This document shows positions 1-8,011 of a DNA stretch of 18,499 nt, one piece after another (the first letter of the stretch is position 1; each line of letters starts with the position of its first letter). The notes beneath the pieces are model-generated. The model ran no database searches. It had not been told where the DNA came from and saw only the letters and a list, made by a program, of their open reading frames with translations. Source of the DNA: JAVBKE01 sp031554215 (GTDB lineage: Bacteria; Bacillota; Bacilli; JARBTR01); NCBI GenBank assembly GCA_031554215.1, contig JAVBKF010000246.1, positions 1-18,499 on the forward strand. The letters are read 5' to 3'. The position numbers were made by a program, and so were the translations under genes.

Positions 1-366
1 TTCAATCACGATTTCAATCGGATCTTTAGTAAAGTCATGTGTCGAATTCTTTTCTTTCTGACACACCATATCCATGTGACCTTGAAGAATCACTGGCGGG
101 AGGTTTTCGTACCCTTTCGTCCCAGGCTTACGAATCACAAGATTATAGATCGTTTTACCGTCAATTGGTTCATGCTTGCTGCGCTCATATGTAACGCCTT
201 CACTCGCGAGTGATGCTGCAAAGCTGACAAGGTAGTCAGCAATCGCCGCTTCATTACCAGACTCTCTTGGAATCTGACTAATTTCTCTAAAATAAGTATG
301 GACCATCTCATTAACTCTCTGGACAACTGCGTCCGCCACGACTTTCTCAACAACTTGCTTTGACAT
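1..366 (-). CDS. pepD: Aminoacyl-histidine dipeptidase (M20C, PepD-like), 5' part only
   Basis: Cytosolic zinc metallopeptidase of family M20C that cleaves Xaa-His and other dipeptides. Only the first 122 codons are present; the gene runs off the left edge. The start is the ATG at 366-364, with a GGAGG ribosome-binding site at about 372-376. The N-terminal region around residues 24-45 carries the conserved IPRESGNE stretch. The motif GHMDMV (H97, D99) supplies the first zinc ligand and the adjacent catalytic aspartate, and it is followed by the family-typical THDFTKDPIE stretch at about 109-118. Family members are about 480-490 residues, so roughly three quarters is missing from the window. 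The N-terminus is some 15 residues longer than the E. coli enzyme as I recall it. Family assignment is firm; exact substrate preference is not visible. Confidence 0.9.
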   Translation of the reverse strand, partial: MSKQVVEKVVADAVVQRVNEMVHTYFREISQIPRESGNEAAIADYLVSFAASLASEGVTYERSKHEPIDGKTIYNLVIRKPGTKGYENLPPVILQGHMDMVCQKEKNSTHDFTKDPIEIVIE

Positions 367-447
367 GTTAAAACCTCCATTATTTGAATTAAAACCCTAT
401 TTAAACACATACCGTTAAAACATTTTCTATTGGCTAAAACCATTTTT

Positions 448-453
448 ATTGTA
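448..453 (-). promoter_or_regulatory. Possible -10 element for pepD
   Basis: Read on the minus strand this is TACAAT, one mismatch from the sigma-A -10 consensus, about 82 bases upstream of the pepD start codon. I see no convincing -35 at 17 bases (TGTCGA), so this is only a candidate. Confidence 0.3.
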
Positions 454-577
454 CCACGTTGTATGGTTTTTCGACATTATTTTTACGCTGTTTTTTTACA
501 TTCCTCGCTATTAAAGACCGTTTTGATTTGAACTGAAGCCGCAAATATAGAATGTCCATCCTGATTTATGTCAATCC

Positions 578-590
578 ACGCACTACACCC
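578..590 (+). repeat. 13-base direct repeat, copy 1
   Basis: The word ACGCACTACACCC occurs here and again at 707-719. In both copies a TCAAT word lies a few bases upstream. Copy 1 overlaps the left arm of the 588-623 inverted repeat. Confidence 0.7.
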
Positions 591-623
591 CACGAGTTTA
601 AGACCGCTGTCTGAATCGTGGGG
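588..623. repeat. Inverted repeat CCCCACGA / TCGTGGGG
   Basis: Perfect 8-bp GC-rich arms around a 20-base loop, which itself contains GAC-CGCT-GTC. On the plus strand it is followed by TATATATTTTATT, so it is terminator-like in that direction, yet no plus-strand gene precedes it. It could fold as RNA in the spoVR 3' untranslated region. Confidence 0.6.
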
Positions 624-706
624 TATATATTTTATTGAGGACAGTATTAGCTACCGAATTAGCAAACAAGACTGACAACACCCTTGTGGTCAGGCATCAA
701 TATGCA

Positions 707-719
707 ACGCACTACACCC
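707..719 (+). repeat. 13-base direct repeat, copy 2
   Basis: Second exact copy of ACGCACTACACCC (first at 578-590), 129 bases downstream and just beyond the 3' end of spoVR. Confidence 0.7.
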
Positions 720-785
720 TATCTAAATCATCAATAAGTCAACCAATTTACCATGCAGCCACCCTCTAGCCTAACCAGTGCACGT

Positions 786-2183
786 TTATCGTAAATATTT
801 TCGCGACACCTGACTATCAGCACAACTAAACAGAACAGATTTGCTATCATAAATGGTTTCAAGGTGAACCGACCGGCCCCAGAGATAGCGTAAGTAAGGC
901 AGGACTTTTTCCAAATACTTTGTATCCAGCTCAATTTCCTCATACATATGTTTTAAATACAGTTCGCCATTGCCCTGAAAATCGCCATCAATAACATTGA
1001 TATATGGGAACCCTCCGTTGACGCGCATATTGACCAATTGATCACGTACTGACTCCCAGCCTTTATCAACGACTTTATACTCTCTGCCCTGCTTCTGAAA
1101 TAGGTACATATCCTCACGCATCACGAGGTCTTTTGTCAAATAATTACGGATAAATGAGGTGTCCGATTCAATTTCACGAACCTCAAATATTTTCTCCCGA
1201 CCACTTTGCGGCTTGATGCCTGCTTTGCGCATTTTTTCATCAGGATCATTGTAACGTTCCTCAATGTCCTCGAAAATTTTGATACCTAAATAATACGGAT
1301 TGATACTGGTTCGTGAGGGCTGCACAACCGAAGCATTTAGCTGTGCAAATTCCAACGCTTCTCCGCTGGTTAAATCCATTTCGCGCAAAATCCGTTGATG
1401 CCAGAAAGATGCCCATCCCTCATTCATAATTTTCGTCTCAAGCTGTGGCCAAAAATAGAGCATCTCTTCACGGATCATCGTCATAATATCACGTTGCCAC
1501 TCTTCTAGCGTGCGGCTATGTTGCAGAATAAACAAGACTACATCCTTCTCTGGTTGCTCGGGGAACTTCTTTACTTTCTCTTGTTTTTCAGGGAGGACTT
1601 CACCAATCGACCATAGATCATCAAATGGAGAAACAACAACCACATCATCCTTTTCTACCAGCTGTTCAGAAAAGGAATACCTCATCAGCGAGGAATCGAT
1701 ATGCTCTTCGATCGCTAGCACTGCATCAATGCATTTCTCAACAGCCTCAATCCCATGCACCACCTCATAAGCCCGAATACGATCTGCTGTTGCAGCCATA
1801 CTCTCAACCATATCACGCTTCGTATTTTGAAATCGGGCATTATTTTTGAAAAAATCGCAATGAGCTAGCACATGTGCAACAATTAACTTATTCTGAATCA
1901 ATGAATTGCTATCGAGTAGGAACGCATAACAAGGGTTTGAATTGATGACAAGTTCATAAATTTTACTCAGTCCAACATCATACTGCAATTTCATCTTATG
2001 GAACTGCTTACCGAAACTCCAATGGGAGAATCTTGTCGGCATCCCGTAAGCACCAAATGTATAGATAATGTCTGCAGGACAAATTTCGTACCGCATCGGA
2101 TAGAAATCTAAACCAAACCCTTTGGCAATTTCAGTGATTTCATCAATCGCGTAGCCTAATTGCTTTTGTTCATCACTATTCAT
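786..2183 (-). CDS. spoVR: Stage V sporulation protein R (SpoVR family)
   Basis: SpoVR-family protein of 465 residues, essentially the length of the Bacillus protein (about 468). In Bacillus SpoVR is a mother-cell sporulation protein affecting the spore cortex; in other bacteria homologues travel with PrkA kinase and YhbH/YeaH in a stress-related set. Its biochemical role is not settled. Family-typical stretches are visible: FYPMRYEICPADIIYTFGAYGMPTR near the N-terminus (about 27-51), AHVLAHCDFFKNN (about 103-115), NEGWASFWHQRI (about 255-266), and NPYYLGIKIFEDIEERY (about 296-312). The start is an ATG; upstream lies GGAGAGGAG (about 2188-2196 read in reverse). A YhdB-like gene diverges from it, and a yhbH fragment lies about 16 kb away. 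No frameshift or missing block is evident. Confidence 0.96.
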   Translation of the reverse strand: MNSDEQKQLGYAIDEITEIAKGFGLDFYPMRYEICPADIIYTFGAYGMPTRFSHWSFGKQFHKMKLQYDVGLSKIYELVINSNPCYAFLLDSNSLIQNKLIVAHVLAHCDFFKNNARFQNTKRDMVESMAATADRIRAYEVVHGIEAVEKCIDAVLAIEEHIDSSLMRYSFSEQLVEKDDVVVVSPFDDLWSIGEVLPEKQEKVKKFPEQPEKDVVLFILQHSRTLEEWQRDIMTMIREEMLYFWPQLETKIMNEGWASFWHQRILREMDLTSGEALEFAQLNASVVQPSRTSINPYYLGIKIFEDIEERYNDPDEKMRKAGIKPQSGREKIFEVREIESDTSFIRNYLTKDLVMREDMYLFQKQGREYKVVDKGWESVRDQLVNMRVNGGFPYINVIDGDFQGNGELYLKHMYEEIELDTKYLEKVLPYLRYLWGRSVHLETIYDSKSVLFSCADSQVSRKYLR

Positions 2184-2557
2184 AACCGCTCCTCTCCCAA
2201 AACAGCACCACTACAATAACTGGGGTGCAGAAATGACCTACGTACCCAAACAGATGAGAAAAAACGGTTTATACCGCCTTAAATCACAGCACCAAAAGCC
2301 ACTCGTCGCCAGCAACCGTGATCACTTTTCTCCAACCATTTTCGTTTACCCAGCAACAACTTTCAATTCGTGAAACACGTCAATGACAACCCTCGTCTCG
2401 GGCCAAATTTCACCTTATCTTTAATGTATGTTCAATCAATCAATTCTTTCCGGGGCAAGAGATTGTTTTGATTCCTGCCCATATTTTTCATAGGAAGCAT
2501 TTTGGCAAATGTGTGTACACTAATCAAAACAAACACATCGAACGGTGGAGAGAAATG
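2184..2557. other. Divergent intergenic region between spoVR and the YhdB-like gene
   Basis: No gene seen. The word CATACATT read on the minus strand (2423-2430) resembles a sigma-E -10 element, but it is about 240 bases from spoVR and I find no matching -35, so it is not a supported promoter. An imperfect inverted repeat with GGGCA/TGCCC arms lies at about 2453-2480. Confidence 0.4.
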
Positions 2558-2779
2558 ATGAGCGACTATGAGAGATCAATTTTCTATATTCAGCATGCTG
2601 AATGGGACAACCTACTGATATTGATGGTACGAACGCAAGATCAGTTTCTAGCCAAGAAAATCGAACGATTTTTGCATGCCTTCCATTACATCAAAGAGAC
2701 CGAATCAATTGAAAGCCACCTAATCGAACTAATTCGTTATCTAAACTACACTGCAACTAAATGCAATAGTTATTGCTAG
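2558..2779 (+). CDS. yhdB: YhdB-like small protein
   Basis: A 73-residue soluble protein of unknown function. The stretch AEWDNLLILMVRTQDQFLAKKIE followed by RFLHAFHYIKE resembles, from memory, the YhdB family of Bacillus, which are also 70-80 residues. An in-frame reading extends upstream to 2468, but the ribosome-binding site GGTGGAG at 2544-2550 places the start at the second of two tandem ATGs (2558; 2555 is the alternative). No signal peptide, membrane segment or metal site is visible; it should fold as two or three helices. It diverges from spoVR, so sporulation-linked expression is possible, but no sigma-factor motif demonstrates this. Gene reality is fairly sure, family name moderately so. 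Confidence 0.62.
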   Translation: MSDYERSIFYIQHAEWDNLLILMVRTQDQFLAKKIERFLHAFHYIKETESIESHLIELIRYLNYTATKCNSYC

Positions 2780-2965
2780 CTCATGAAGTAAATCACTGAT
2801 GCCACCAGACTGTTCCCCCAAGAAGTAATGTAACCATAAAAAGTTTTGTAAACGCTTTGTAAAGATTGTGTATAGTTTTGCAGAAAACACTTCCCGGAAA
2901 AACGCTTTTTACTATATAATCTGCGCATAGGATATCCCTATAATAATCTCTCTTTGGAGGCACTC
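2780..2965 (+). promoter_or_regulatory. Promoter and leader region of the DUF47-pit operon
   Basis: A perfect -10 (TATAAT, 2915-2920) lies 45 bases before the start codon. The best -35 is weak (TTCCCG, 2891-2896, spacing 18), which suggests an activator-dependent promoter. Direct repeats that could bind PhoP lie just upstream at 2847-2874. Confidence 0.6.
2847..2874 (-). promoter_or_regulatory. PhoP-box-like triple direct repeat
   Basis: On the minus strand three hexamers TATACA, TTTACA, TTTACA (plus-strand TGTATA 2869-2874, TGTAAA 2858-2863 and 2847-2852) recur at exactly 11-base intervals with 5-base gaps. This matches the Bacillus PhoP consensus TT(A/T/C)ACA in word and spacing. It lies upstream of the weak -35 of a phosphate-permease operon. 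Caveats: the region is AT-rich, the repeats point away from the gene, and TGTAAACGCTTTGT also partly resembles a CcpA cre site. Confidence 0.45.
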
Positions 2966-3583
2966 ATGTTTAAAAGCAAAAAAGACAAATTCGCTGTTTT
3001 ACTAGCCAAAATATCTGCCAATATCAACGATAGTTCAGATTATTTTTCAGCATTTAGAGCTAAGAACGTAAGTGATTTAAAGGTTTTTACTGAAACAATG
3101 CGCCAATATGAGCATATAGGTGATGATTTCACACACGAAATTATTAAAGAGCTGAACGATGCATTCATTACGCCAATCGAAAGAGAAGACTTACTCTCGC
3201 TCGCAATGGTGATGGATGATGTCATGGATAACATTGAGCATAGTGCCAGTTTCCGTGAAATGTTCTCACTCGTTGAAACGGATGAGTATGAGGAAAAGTT
3301 CCTGAGTAATATTAAAGAAGCAACACAATTACTGGACGAAGCAATTGGTCTTCTTGGAGATAAAAAATTACACGCAGTTCGCGATAAAATCGTGGCCATT
3401 AAAGACGTTGAGTCTCGCTGTGATACCGTTTATCGTGCGGCTGTGAAAAATATATTCAATTCAAACGAAGACCCCATTATGATCATGAAACGTAATCAAA
3501 CTTATGAGTCGCTAGAAAATGTGGCAGACTGCTGTCAAACGGTTGCCAACGTGCTTGAATCAATTGTAATGAAAAACGTGTAG
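2966..3583 (+). CDS. DUF47 family PhoU-like protein, partner of PiT permease
   Basis: A 205-residue all-helical cytosolic protein of the DUF47 (PhoU-like, YkaA-type) family, usually encoded directly upstream of a PiT phosphate permease and thought to modulate it. The start is the ATG at 2966, five bases after GGAGG (2956-2960); an in-frame TTG at 2954 overlaps that site and is not the start. Visible family features are the RQYEHIGDDFTHEI stretch (about 46-59), the acidic DDVMDNIEH segment (about 88-96), and a second helical half with KDVESRCDTVYR and a C-terminal RNQTYESLENVADCCQTVANVLE. These two acidic (E/D)xxxD/N segments are where PhoU folds bind metal clusters. It lies 22 bases upstream of pit, clearly one operon. 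Confidence 0.9.
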   Translation: MFKSKKDKFAVLLAKISANINDSSDYFSAFRAKNVSDLKVFTETMRQYEHIGDDFTHEIIKELNDAFITPIEREDLLSLAMVMDDVMDNIEHSASFREMFSLVETDEYEEKFLSNIKEATQLLDEAIGLLGDKKLHAVRDKIVAIKDVESRCDTVYRAAVKNIFNSNEDPIMIMKRNQTYESLENVADCCQTVANVLESIVMKNV

Positions 3584-3605
3584 AAGGGCTTAAGGTATAG
3601 GATAA

Positions 3606-4610
3606 ATGGACTCATACTTAGGACTCACAATCTTAATTGTCGTTTTTGCATTGTTGTTTGACTTTATCAATGGTTTCCATGATACAGCAAACGCTATTGC
3701 CACTTCTGTTTCAACCAAGGCACTCAAACCACGGCAAGCGATTCTACTTGCTTCGTTCATGAACTTCCTTGGGGCAATGACCTTCACTGGTGTTGCCAAA
3801 ACCATTTCCGACGACATTGTTTATACAGAACGACTTCCTGATCAGGGAACAGTCGTGATTCTCGCAGCACTCATTGCCGCGATTACTTGGAATTTAATTA
3901 CCTGGTACTTCGGGATTCCAAGCAGTTCTTCGCATGCCATTATTGGCGCAATCGCAGGTGCGGCCATTGCAGCAGGCGGATTCTCGCTTGTTAAAGTGGA
4001 TGGCTTGCTCGAAATTGTTAAAGCATTGCTCTTTTCACCACTACTGGCATTTGGACTTGGTTTCACAATCTACTCGATATTCAAATTCGCCTTTAAGAAT
4101 TTTAACCTATCCAAGTCCAATAATAACTTTAGGAAAATGCAGATTTTAACGGCTGCCCTGCAATCATATACGCATGGTACAAATGATGCACAGAAATCAA
4201 TGGGAATTATCACGATGGCACTTGTTGCTGGTGGTTATCAAGAAGCCGGATCAGATGTACATATTTGGGTGCAAATTGCCTGTGCGACTGCAATGGGTAT
4301 AGGAACATCCGTTGGTGGTTGGAAAATCATCAAGACAATCGGTGGTAAGATTATGAAAATTAAGCCGGTTAGTGGCGTTGCCGCTGACTTATCGTCAGCA
4401 GCCATTATCTTTGGTGCAACGCTCATTCATTTACCTGTCAGTACAACACATGTTATTTCATCTTCAATCTTAGGTGTTGGCTCTGCACACCGCGTGCGTG
4501 GGGTTAAATGGACAACGGCAAAAACAATGCTGATTACATGGGTCATTACCCTACCAATTTCAGCTACTTTAGCTGCCATCATTTATACAATCTTGAACCA
4601 GTTATTCTAG
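3606..4610 (+). CDS. pit: Low-affinity inorganic phosphate transporter (PiT family)
   Basis: Integral membrane permease of 334 residues that moves metal-phosphate with a cation. It has the two inverted PiT repeats: GFHDTANA at residues 23-30 and HGTNDAQK at 190-197 hold the conserved Asn-Asp/His-Asp substrate residues, and the paired re-entrant motifs GIPSSSSHA (103-111) and LPVSTTHVISSS (near 280-291) are present. About ten hydrophobic segments are visible, with a short polar loop (about 163-178) between halves, as in the compact bacterial PiT proteins. It is translated from an ATG 22 bases after the DUF47 gene, with only a weak purine-rich ribosome-binding site (TAAGG/AGGA). Expression is presumably coupled to the DUF47 gene; the strong hairpin at 4642-4678 ends the operon. 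No defects seen. Confidence 0.95.
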   Translation: MDSYLGLTILIVVFALLFDFINGFHDTANAIATSVSTKALKPRQAILLASFMNFLGAMTFTGVAKTISDDIVYTERLPDQGTVVILAALIAAITWNLITWYFGIPSSSSHAIIGAIAGAAIAAGGFSLVKVDGLLEIVKALLFSPLLAFGLGFTIYSIFKFAFKNFNLSKSNNNFRKMQILTAALQSYTHGTNDAQKSMGIITMALVAGGYQEAGSDVHIWVQIACATAMGIGTSVGGWKIIKTIGGKIMKIKPVSGVAADLSSAAIIFGATLIHLPVSTTHVISSSILGVGSAHRVRGVKWTTAKTMLITWVITLPISATLAAIIYTILNQLF

Positions 4611-4641
4611 ACGAGGGTGCCTTGTGTGTAGTGAAGAAATC

Positions 4642-4678
4642 ATAGAAAAACCGATCATTTTTTGATCGGTTTTTCTAT
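4642..4678. terminator. Bidirectional rho-independent terminator between pit and glpD
   Basis: Perfect 16-bp inverted repeat (4642-4657 and 4663-4678) with a 5-base T loop. The arm carries CCGATCA preceded by AAAAA, giving a T-run in both directions. It can stop pit (plus) and glpD (minus), which converge here. Confidence 0.92.
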
Positions 4679-4729
4679 GTCAGAAACGCCGACCACTTAC
4701 AAACCAATAGATGAATCCAGTACTCCCCA

Positions 4730-6409
4730 TTAACTAGGGATGATGGCTGTTGTACTAATCTCAATTTCTACCTCTAGCTGCGTTTGAAATTTCGTCATTT
4801 CATCCGTCCGCCAATTAAAATAGGCGGACATAATCTGGAGAACATCCTCTTTCACACGATAGACCCAGGACAAATCAAACAACAATCGCCCTGTCCTTCG
4901 CCTGAAGAAATCTACTGGGGTCATCACCATTTCCTCTGCAAGGCAATAGAGCAGCATCATTCTCTCAGCAACCGATAGATGAACCTGCTCTAATTGTTTC
5001 GCAGCCCCATGGTACCCGAAAACTTTCTCAACATTTGAGCCAAACAATCGCGCTAGCATCTCCGCCTCCACTGTGGGCATTCCAAGCGTCATCCCAAGCG
5101 CCACTTGCTTTCGTATATAATTTTCAAACTGATGAGCACCACCAACTGCTCCACCTGAAATCGGTATCTGACGTGTTTGGCATTTCAAATACCTGAGTCC
5201 TTTCCCTTTGTACGGGCGGATCAGCTGATCAACAACCTTCTCAGCCATTTTCCGATAACCAGTGAGCTTGCCACCTGCAATTGATATTAAACCAGATGGT
5301 CCGTTCCAGATTTCATCGTGTCTTGAAAGATGCACTACTTCCTTTCCAGCAATCGAAATTAACGGTCTAAATCCTGCAAAACACGATTCGATGTCACTTG
5401 TAGAAAGACGAACTTCTGGGAACATTGCCTTAACGCAATCACATAAATAGATTTGCTCTGCCTCGGTCACACGTGGATTCGATTCAACAGTTGTCACAGC
5501 TATGTCAGTCGTACCCAGATAAACTTTCCCAACGCGCGGTATCGCAAATATCATTCGTTTGTCTGGAGCATCAAAATAGATCGCTTGATGAAGCGGCAGC
5601 ACTGACTGATCAACGACAATATGAATCCCTTTGGAAAGCTGTAGTTTCTTGCCCAAAACCTGTTCATCAAGGGTTCTAATCGTATCAACCCATGGACCAG
5701 TAGCGTTAATCACCGTCTTCGCTGTTAGCAAATAGCTTTGCTGTGTCATCAGGTCTTCCACTGTGACGGTTTGCAATTGGTTGTTTTCGTAGCCAAATGA
5801 TGTTGCCTTCACATAATTGATAGCCTTTACCCCTCTGGCAACAGCTTCCTTGATCACTTCGATCGTTAGCCTTGCATCATCAGTGCGATATTCCACGTAG
5901 TACCCAGCACCGAGAAGCTTTTCCTGCCTAAGCCCCGGGACGAGCGCCAGCGTTTCCGCCACTGATAGCATTTGATGGTGCTCTACTCGTTTTACGCCTG
6001 CGAGATAGTCATACAGCTTTAGTCCAAGTGACACTGTATGCAGTCCGAGTAGCCCATCCTGATAAATTGGTAATAGCATTTTTTCTGGGTGTGTAACATG
6101 CGGGCCCAGTTCGTAGACAATATTACGCTCGCGTCCAATTTCTTTCACAAGTGCCAGTTCATATTGCTGCAGATAGCGAAGACCTCCATGAACGAGCTTT
6201 GTCGAACGGCTCGATGTCCCTGCTGCAAAATCCTGCATGTCTACAAGACCAACAGACAAGCCTCGACTAACTGCATCTAAAGCGATTCCAGCACCTGTTA
6301 TACCGCCACCTATGATCAAAATATCAACTGGTTGCTTCATCAGTGAACCCAGTATCTCTGTTCGCCTTACACCAGAAAATAACCCAGTCATAAACGCATC
6401 ACTCCGCAT
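4730..6409 (-). CDS. glpD: Aerobic glycerol-3-phosphate dehydrogenase
   Basis: FAD-dependent, membrane-associated enzyme that oxidises sn-glycerol-3-phosphate to dihydroxyacetone phosphate and feeds electrons to quinones. The 559-residue length fits the Bacillus enzyme (about 555). The Rossmann FAD motif GGGITGAG is at 34-41, followed by FAAGTSSRSTKLVHGGLRYL (61-80), the active-site region of the family. Further conserved blocks are YYVEYRTDDARL, NATGPWVD, GTTDIAV and IAGGKLTGYRKMAE. The C-terminal domain contains TPVDFFRRRTGRL. The ATG at 6409 is preceded by AAAGG; an ATG six codons later has a GGAG at suitable distance and is a possible alternative. It follows glpK by 111 bases in the same direction, so the two are probably co-transcribed, with a second promoter possible. 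Product assignment is firm. Confidence 0.95.
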   Translation of the reverse strand: MRSDAFMTGLFSGVRRTEILGSLMKQPVDILIIGGGITGAGIALDAVSRGLSVGLVDMQDFAAGTSSRSTKLVHGGLRYLQQYELALVKEIGRERNIVYELGPHVTHPEKMLLPIYQDGLLGLHTVSLGLKLYDYLAGVKRVEHHQMLSVAETLALVPGLRQEKLLGAGYYVEYRTDDARLTIEVIKEAVARGVKAINYVKATSFGYENNQLQTVTVEDLMTQQSYLLTAKTVINATGPWVDTIRTLDEQVLGKKLQLSKGIHIVVDQSVLPLHQAIYFDAPDKRMIFAIPRVGKVYLGTTDIAVTTVESNPRVTEAEQIYLCDCVKAMFPEVRLSTSDIESCFAGFRPLISIAGKEVVHLSRHDEIWNGPSGLISIAGGKLTGYRKMAEKVVDQLIRPYKGKGLRYLKCQTRQIPISGGAVGGAHQFENYIRKQVALGMTLGMPTVEAEMLARLFGSNVEKVFGYHGAAKQLEQVHLSVAERMMLLYCLAEEMVMTPVDFFRRRTGRLLFDLSWVYRVKEDVLQIMSAYFNWRTDEMTKFQTQLEVEIEISTTAIIPS

Positions 6410-6520
6410 CCTTTAACACCCATGAGTATCACCACTTCTAAGAGGGATTGGCACCAACCGATGACCGGCTAGTGTCACGCCTACCAACATACCCATTGTA
6501 AATCGAAGATACCCAAGTAC

Positions 6521-8011
6521 TTATTTAAACACCATTGCCGCCTGCACGGCTTTCTGCCAGCCTTGATACAGCCTTTCTCTTTTATCTGGCTGCATCTCCG
6601 GATGAAAACAATGATCCATTTTCCAGTTTTCAGCAATTTGTGCTTGACTATCAAAGAAATGTACAGCAAGACCCGCTAAATAAGCAACACCTAGTGCAGT
6701 CGTTTCTCTCACAGTTGGACGATTGACAGGGACATTCAAGATATCTGATTGAAATTGCATCAGGAAATTATTTTGAACCACGCCGCCATCTACGCATAGC
6801 TTTTGTACAGCAATGTCCGCATCTGCTTCCATCGCAGTAATCACGTCACGCGTTTGGTAAGCAAGTGATTCGAGTGTTGCCCGGATGAAATGTTCCTTCT
6901 CAGTCCCGCGTGTTAAACCAAATACCGCACCACGCACATCACTATCCCAATACGGTGTACCAATCCCTACAAATGCCGGAACAACATATACCCCACCCGA
7001 AGAGTCAACACGCAGCGCGTACTGCTCTGATTCCTTTGACTCTTTGAACATACGGAGTCCATCACGTAACCACTGAACAGCCGAGCCAGCTACAAAAACG
7101 GACCCTTCTAAAGCATATTCCACCCCGCCGTCAATACCCCAAGCAATCGTTGTTAAAAGACCATTAGTTGATTTAACTGCCTGTGATCCTGTATTCATTA
7201 ACATAAAACAGCCAGTTCCATAGGTGGTTTTGACCATTCCCTTTTCAAAACAAGCTTGCCCGAACAAGGCGGCCTGCTGATCTCCAGCAAGACCCGCAAT
7301 CGGAACTGCCTGACCGAAGAAATGATGCGCAGCTGTCAGCGCATACACCTCAGAACTGGACTTCACTGTAGGCAACATCTGTTTTGGTACCGATAAAATA
7401 GACAACAATTCTTCGTCCCAACAAAGCTCATGAATATTGTACATCAGCGTCCGGGAAGCATTGGAATAATCCGTTACATGCACTTTCCCCCCTGACAGCT
7501 TCCAAACAAGCCAGGTGTCGATTGTGCCAAACAACAAATCTCCTCGCTCCGCCTGCTCTCTCGCACCAGCCACATGATCAAGGAGCCATTTCACTTTCGT
7601 CCCCGAAAAATAAGCATCAATTAAGAGCCCAGTCTTATCACGAATCACTTGTTCATGCCCATTTGTTTTCAGTTCCTCACAAATAGCAGCCGTTTGTCGT
7701 GACTGCCACACGATCGCTTTAGCAATCGGCAATCCCGTATGACGATCCCAAACCACCGTCGTTTCCCGCTGATTCGTAATGCCGATTGCAGCAATTTGCT
7801 CTGGTTTCACATTATTTTCGGATAACACCATTGCCATCACAGCAAGGATCGAACCCCAAATCTCATTAGCATCTTGCTCCACCCAGCCAGAGTGCGGAAA
7901 GAACTGTGTAAACGCCTTCTGCGCCATATGTACCGCTTCCCCAGCCTGATTAAATAGAATTGCCCGCGAACTCGTTGTTCCCTGATCTAAAGCCATGATC
8001 AATTTCTCCAC
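6521..8011 (-). CDS. glpK: Glycerol kinase
   Basis: ATP-dependent kinase of the FGGY family converting glycerol to glycerol-3-phosphate. I place the start at the GTG at 8011-8009, six bases after AGGGGTGG; this gives 496 residues and an N-terminus MEKLIMALDQGTTSSR that aligns without offset with the Bacillus enzyme. An in-frame TTG one codon earlier is less likely. Visible motifs are DQGTTSSR (9-16), TNQRETT (79-85), GTIDTWLVW (162-170), TDYSNASRT (180-188), AGDQQAALFG, and the C-terminal DGGVVQNNFLMQFQ. The HHFFG motif places a histidine at 230, where low-GC Gram-positive GlpK is phosphorylated by HPr/EI of the PTS, so activation by PTS can be inferred. No glpF facilitator or GlpP antiterminator gene adjoins it, which differs from the Bacillus glpPFKD layout. 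Confidence 0.96.
   Translation of the reverse strand: MEKLIMALDQGTTSSRAILFNQAGEAVHMAQKAFTQFFPHSGWVEQDANEIWGSILAVMAMVLSENNVKPEQIAAIGITNQRETTVVWDRHTGLPIAKAIVWQSRQTAAICEELKTNGHEQVIRDKTGLLIDAYFSGTKVKWLLDHVAGAREQAERGDLLFGTIDTWLVWKLSGGKVHVTDYSNASRTLMYNIHELCWDEELLSILSVPKQMLPTVKSSSEVYALTAAHHFFGQAVPIAGLAGDQQAALFGQACFEKGMVKTTYGTGCFMLMNTGSQAVKSTNGLLTTIAWGIDGGVEYALEGSVFVAGSAVQWLRDGLRMFKESKESEQYALRVDSSGGVYVVPAFVGIGTPYWDSDVRGAVFGLTRGTEKEHFIRATLESLAYQTRDVITAMEADADIAVQKLCVDGGVVQNNFLMQFQSDILNVPVNRPTVRETTALGVAYLAGLAVHFFDSQAQIAENWKMDHCFHPEMQPDKRERLYQGWQKAVQAAMVFK

Larger units (their letters stand above)
454..785. other. Intergenic region between pepD and spoVR with repeats and hairpins
   Basis: No credible coding sequence. 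It holds a perfect inverted repeat (CCCCACGA at 588-595, TCGTGGGG at 616-623), a 13-base direct repeat (578-590 and 707-719), and an imperfect hairpin around 680-701 (CTGAC...GTCAG). Both flanking genes are on the minus strand, so one of the hairpins may end spoVR transcription, although none is followed by a clear T-run in that direction. Confidence 0.6.

Noticed and set aside
135..443. 102-codon minus-strand frame over the pepD start
   Set aside because: It overlaps the real dipeptidase frame (366-1), whose product is clearly M20C-like, and its own product is not protein-like.
2847..2861. CcpA cre site (TGTAAACGCTTTGT)
   Set aside because: It matches 12 of 14 degenerate positions but lacks the closing CA; the 11-base periodic repeat explains it better, so cre is kept only as an alternative.
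2954..2965. Upstream TTG start for the DUF47 gene
   Set aside because: The extra codons overlap the GGAGG ribosome-binding site of the ATG at 2966.
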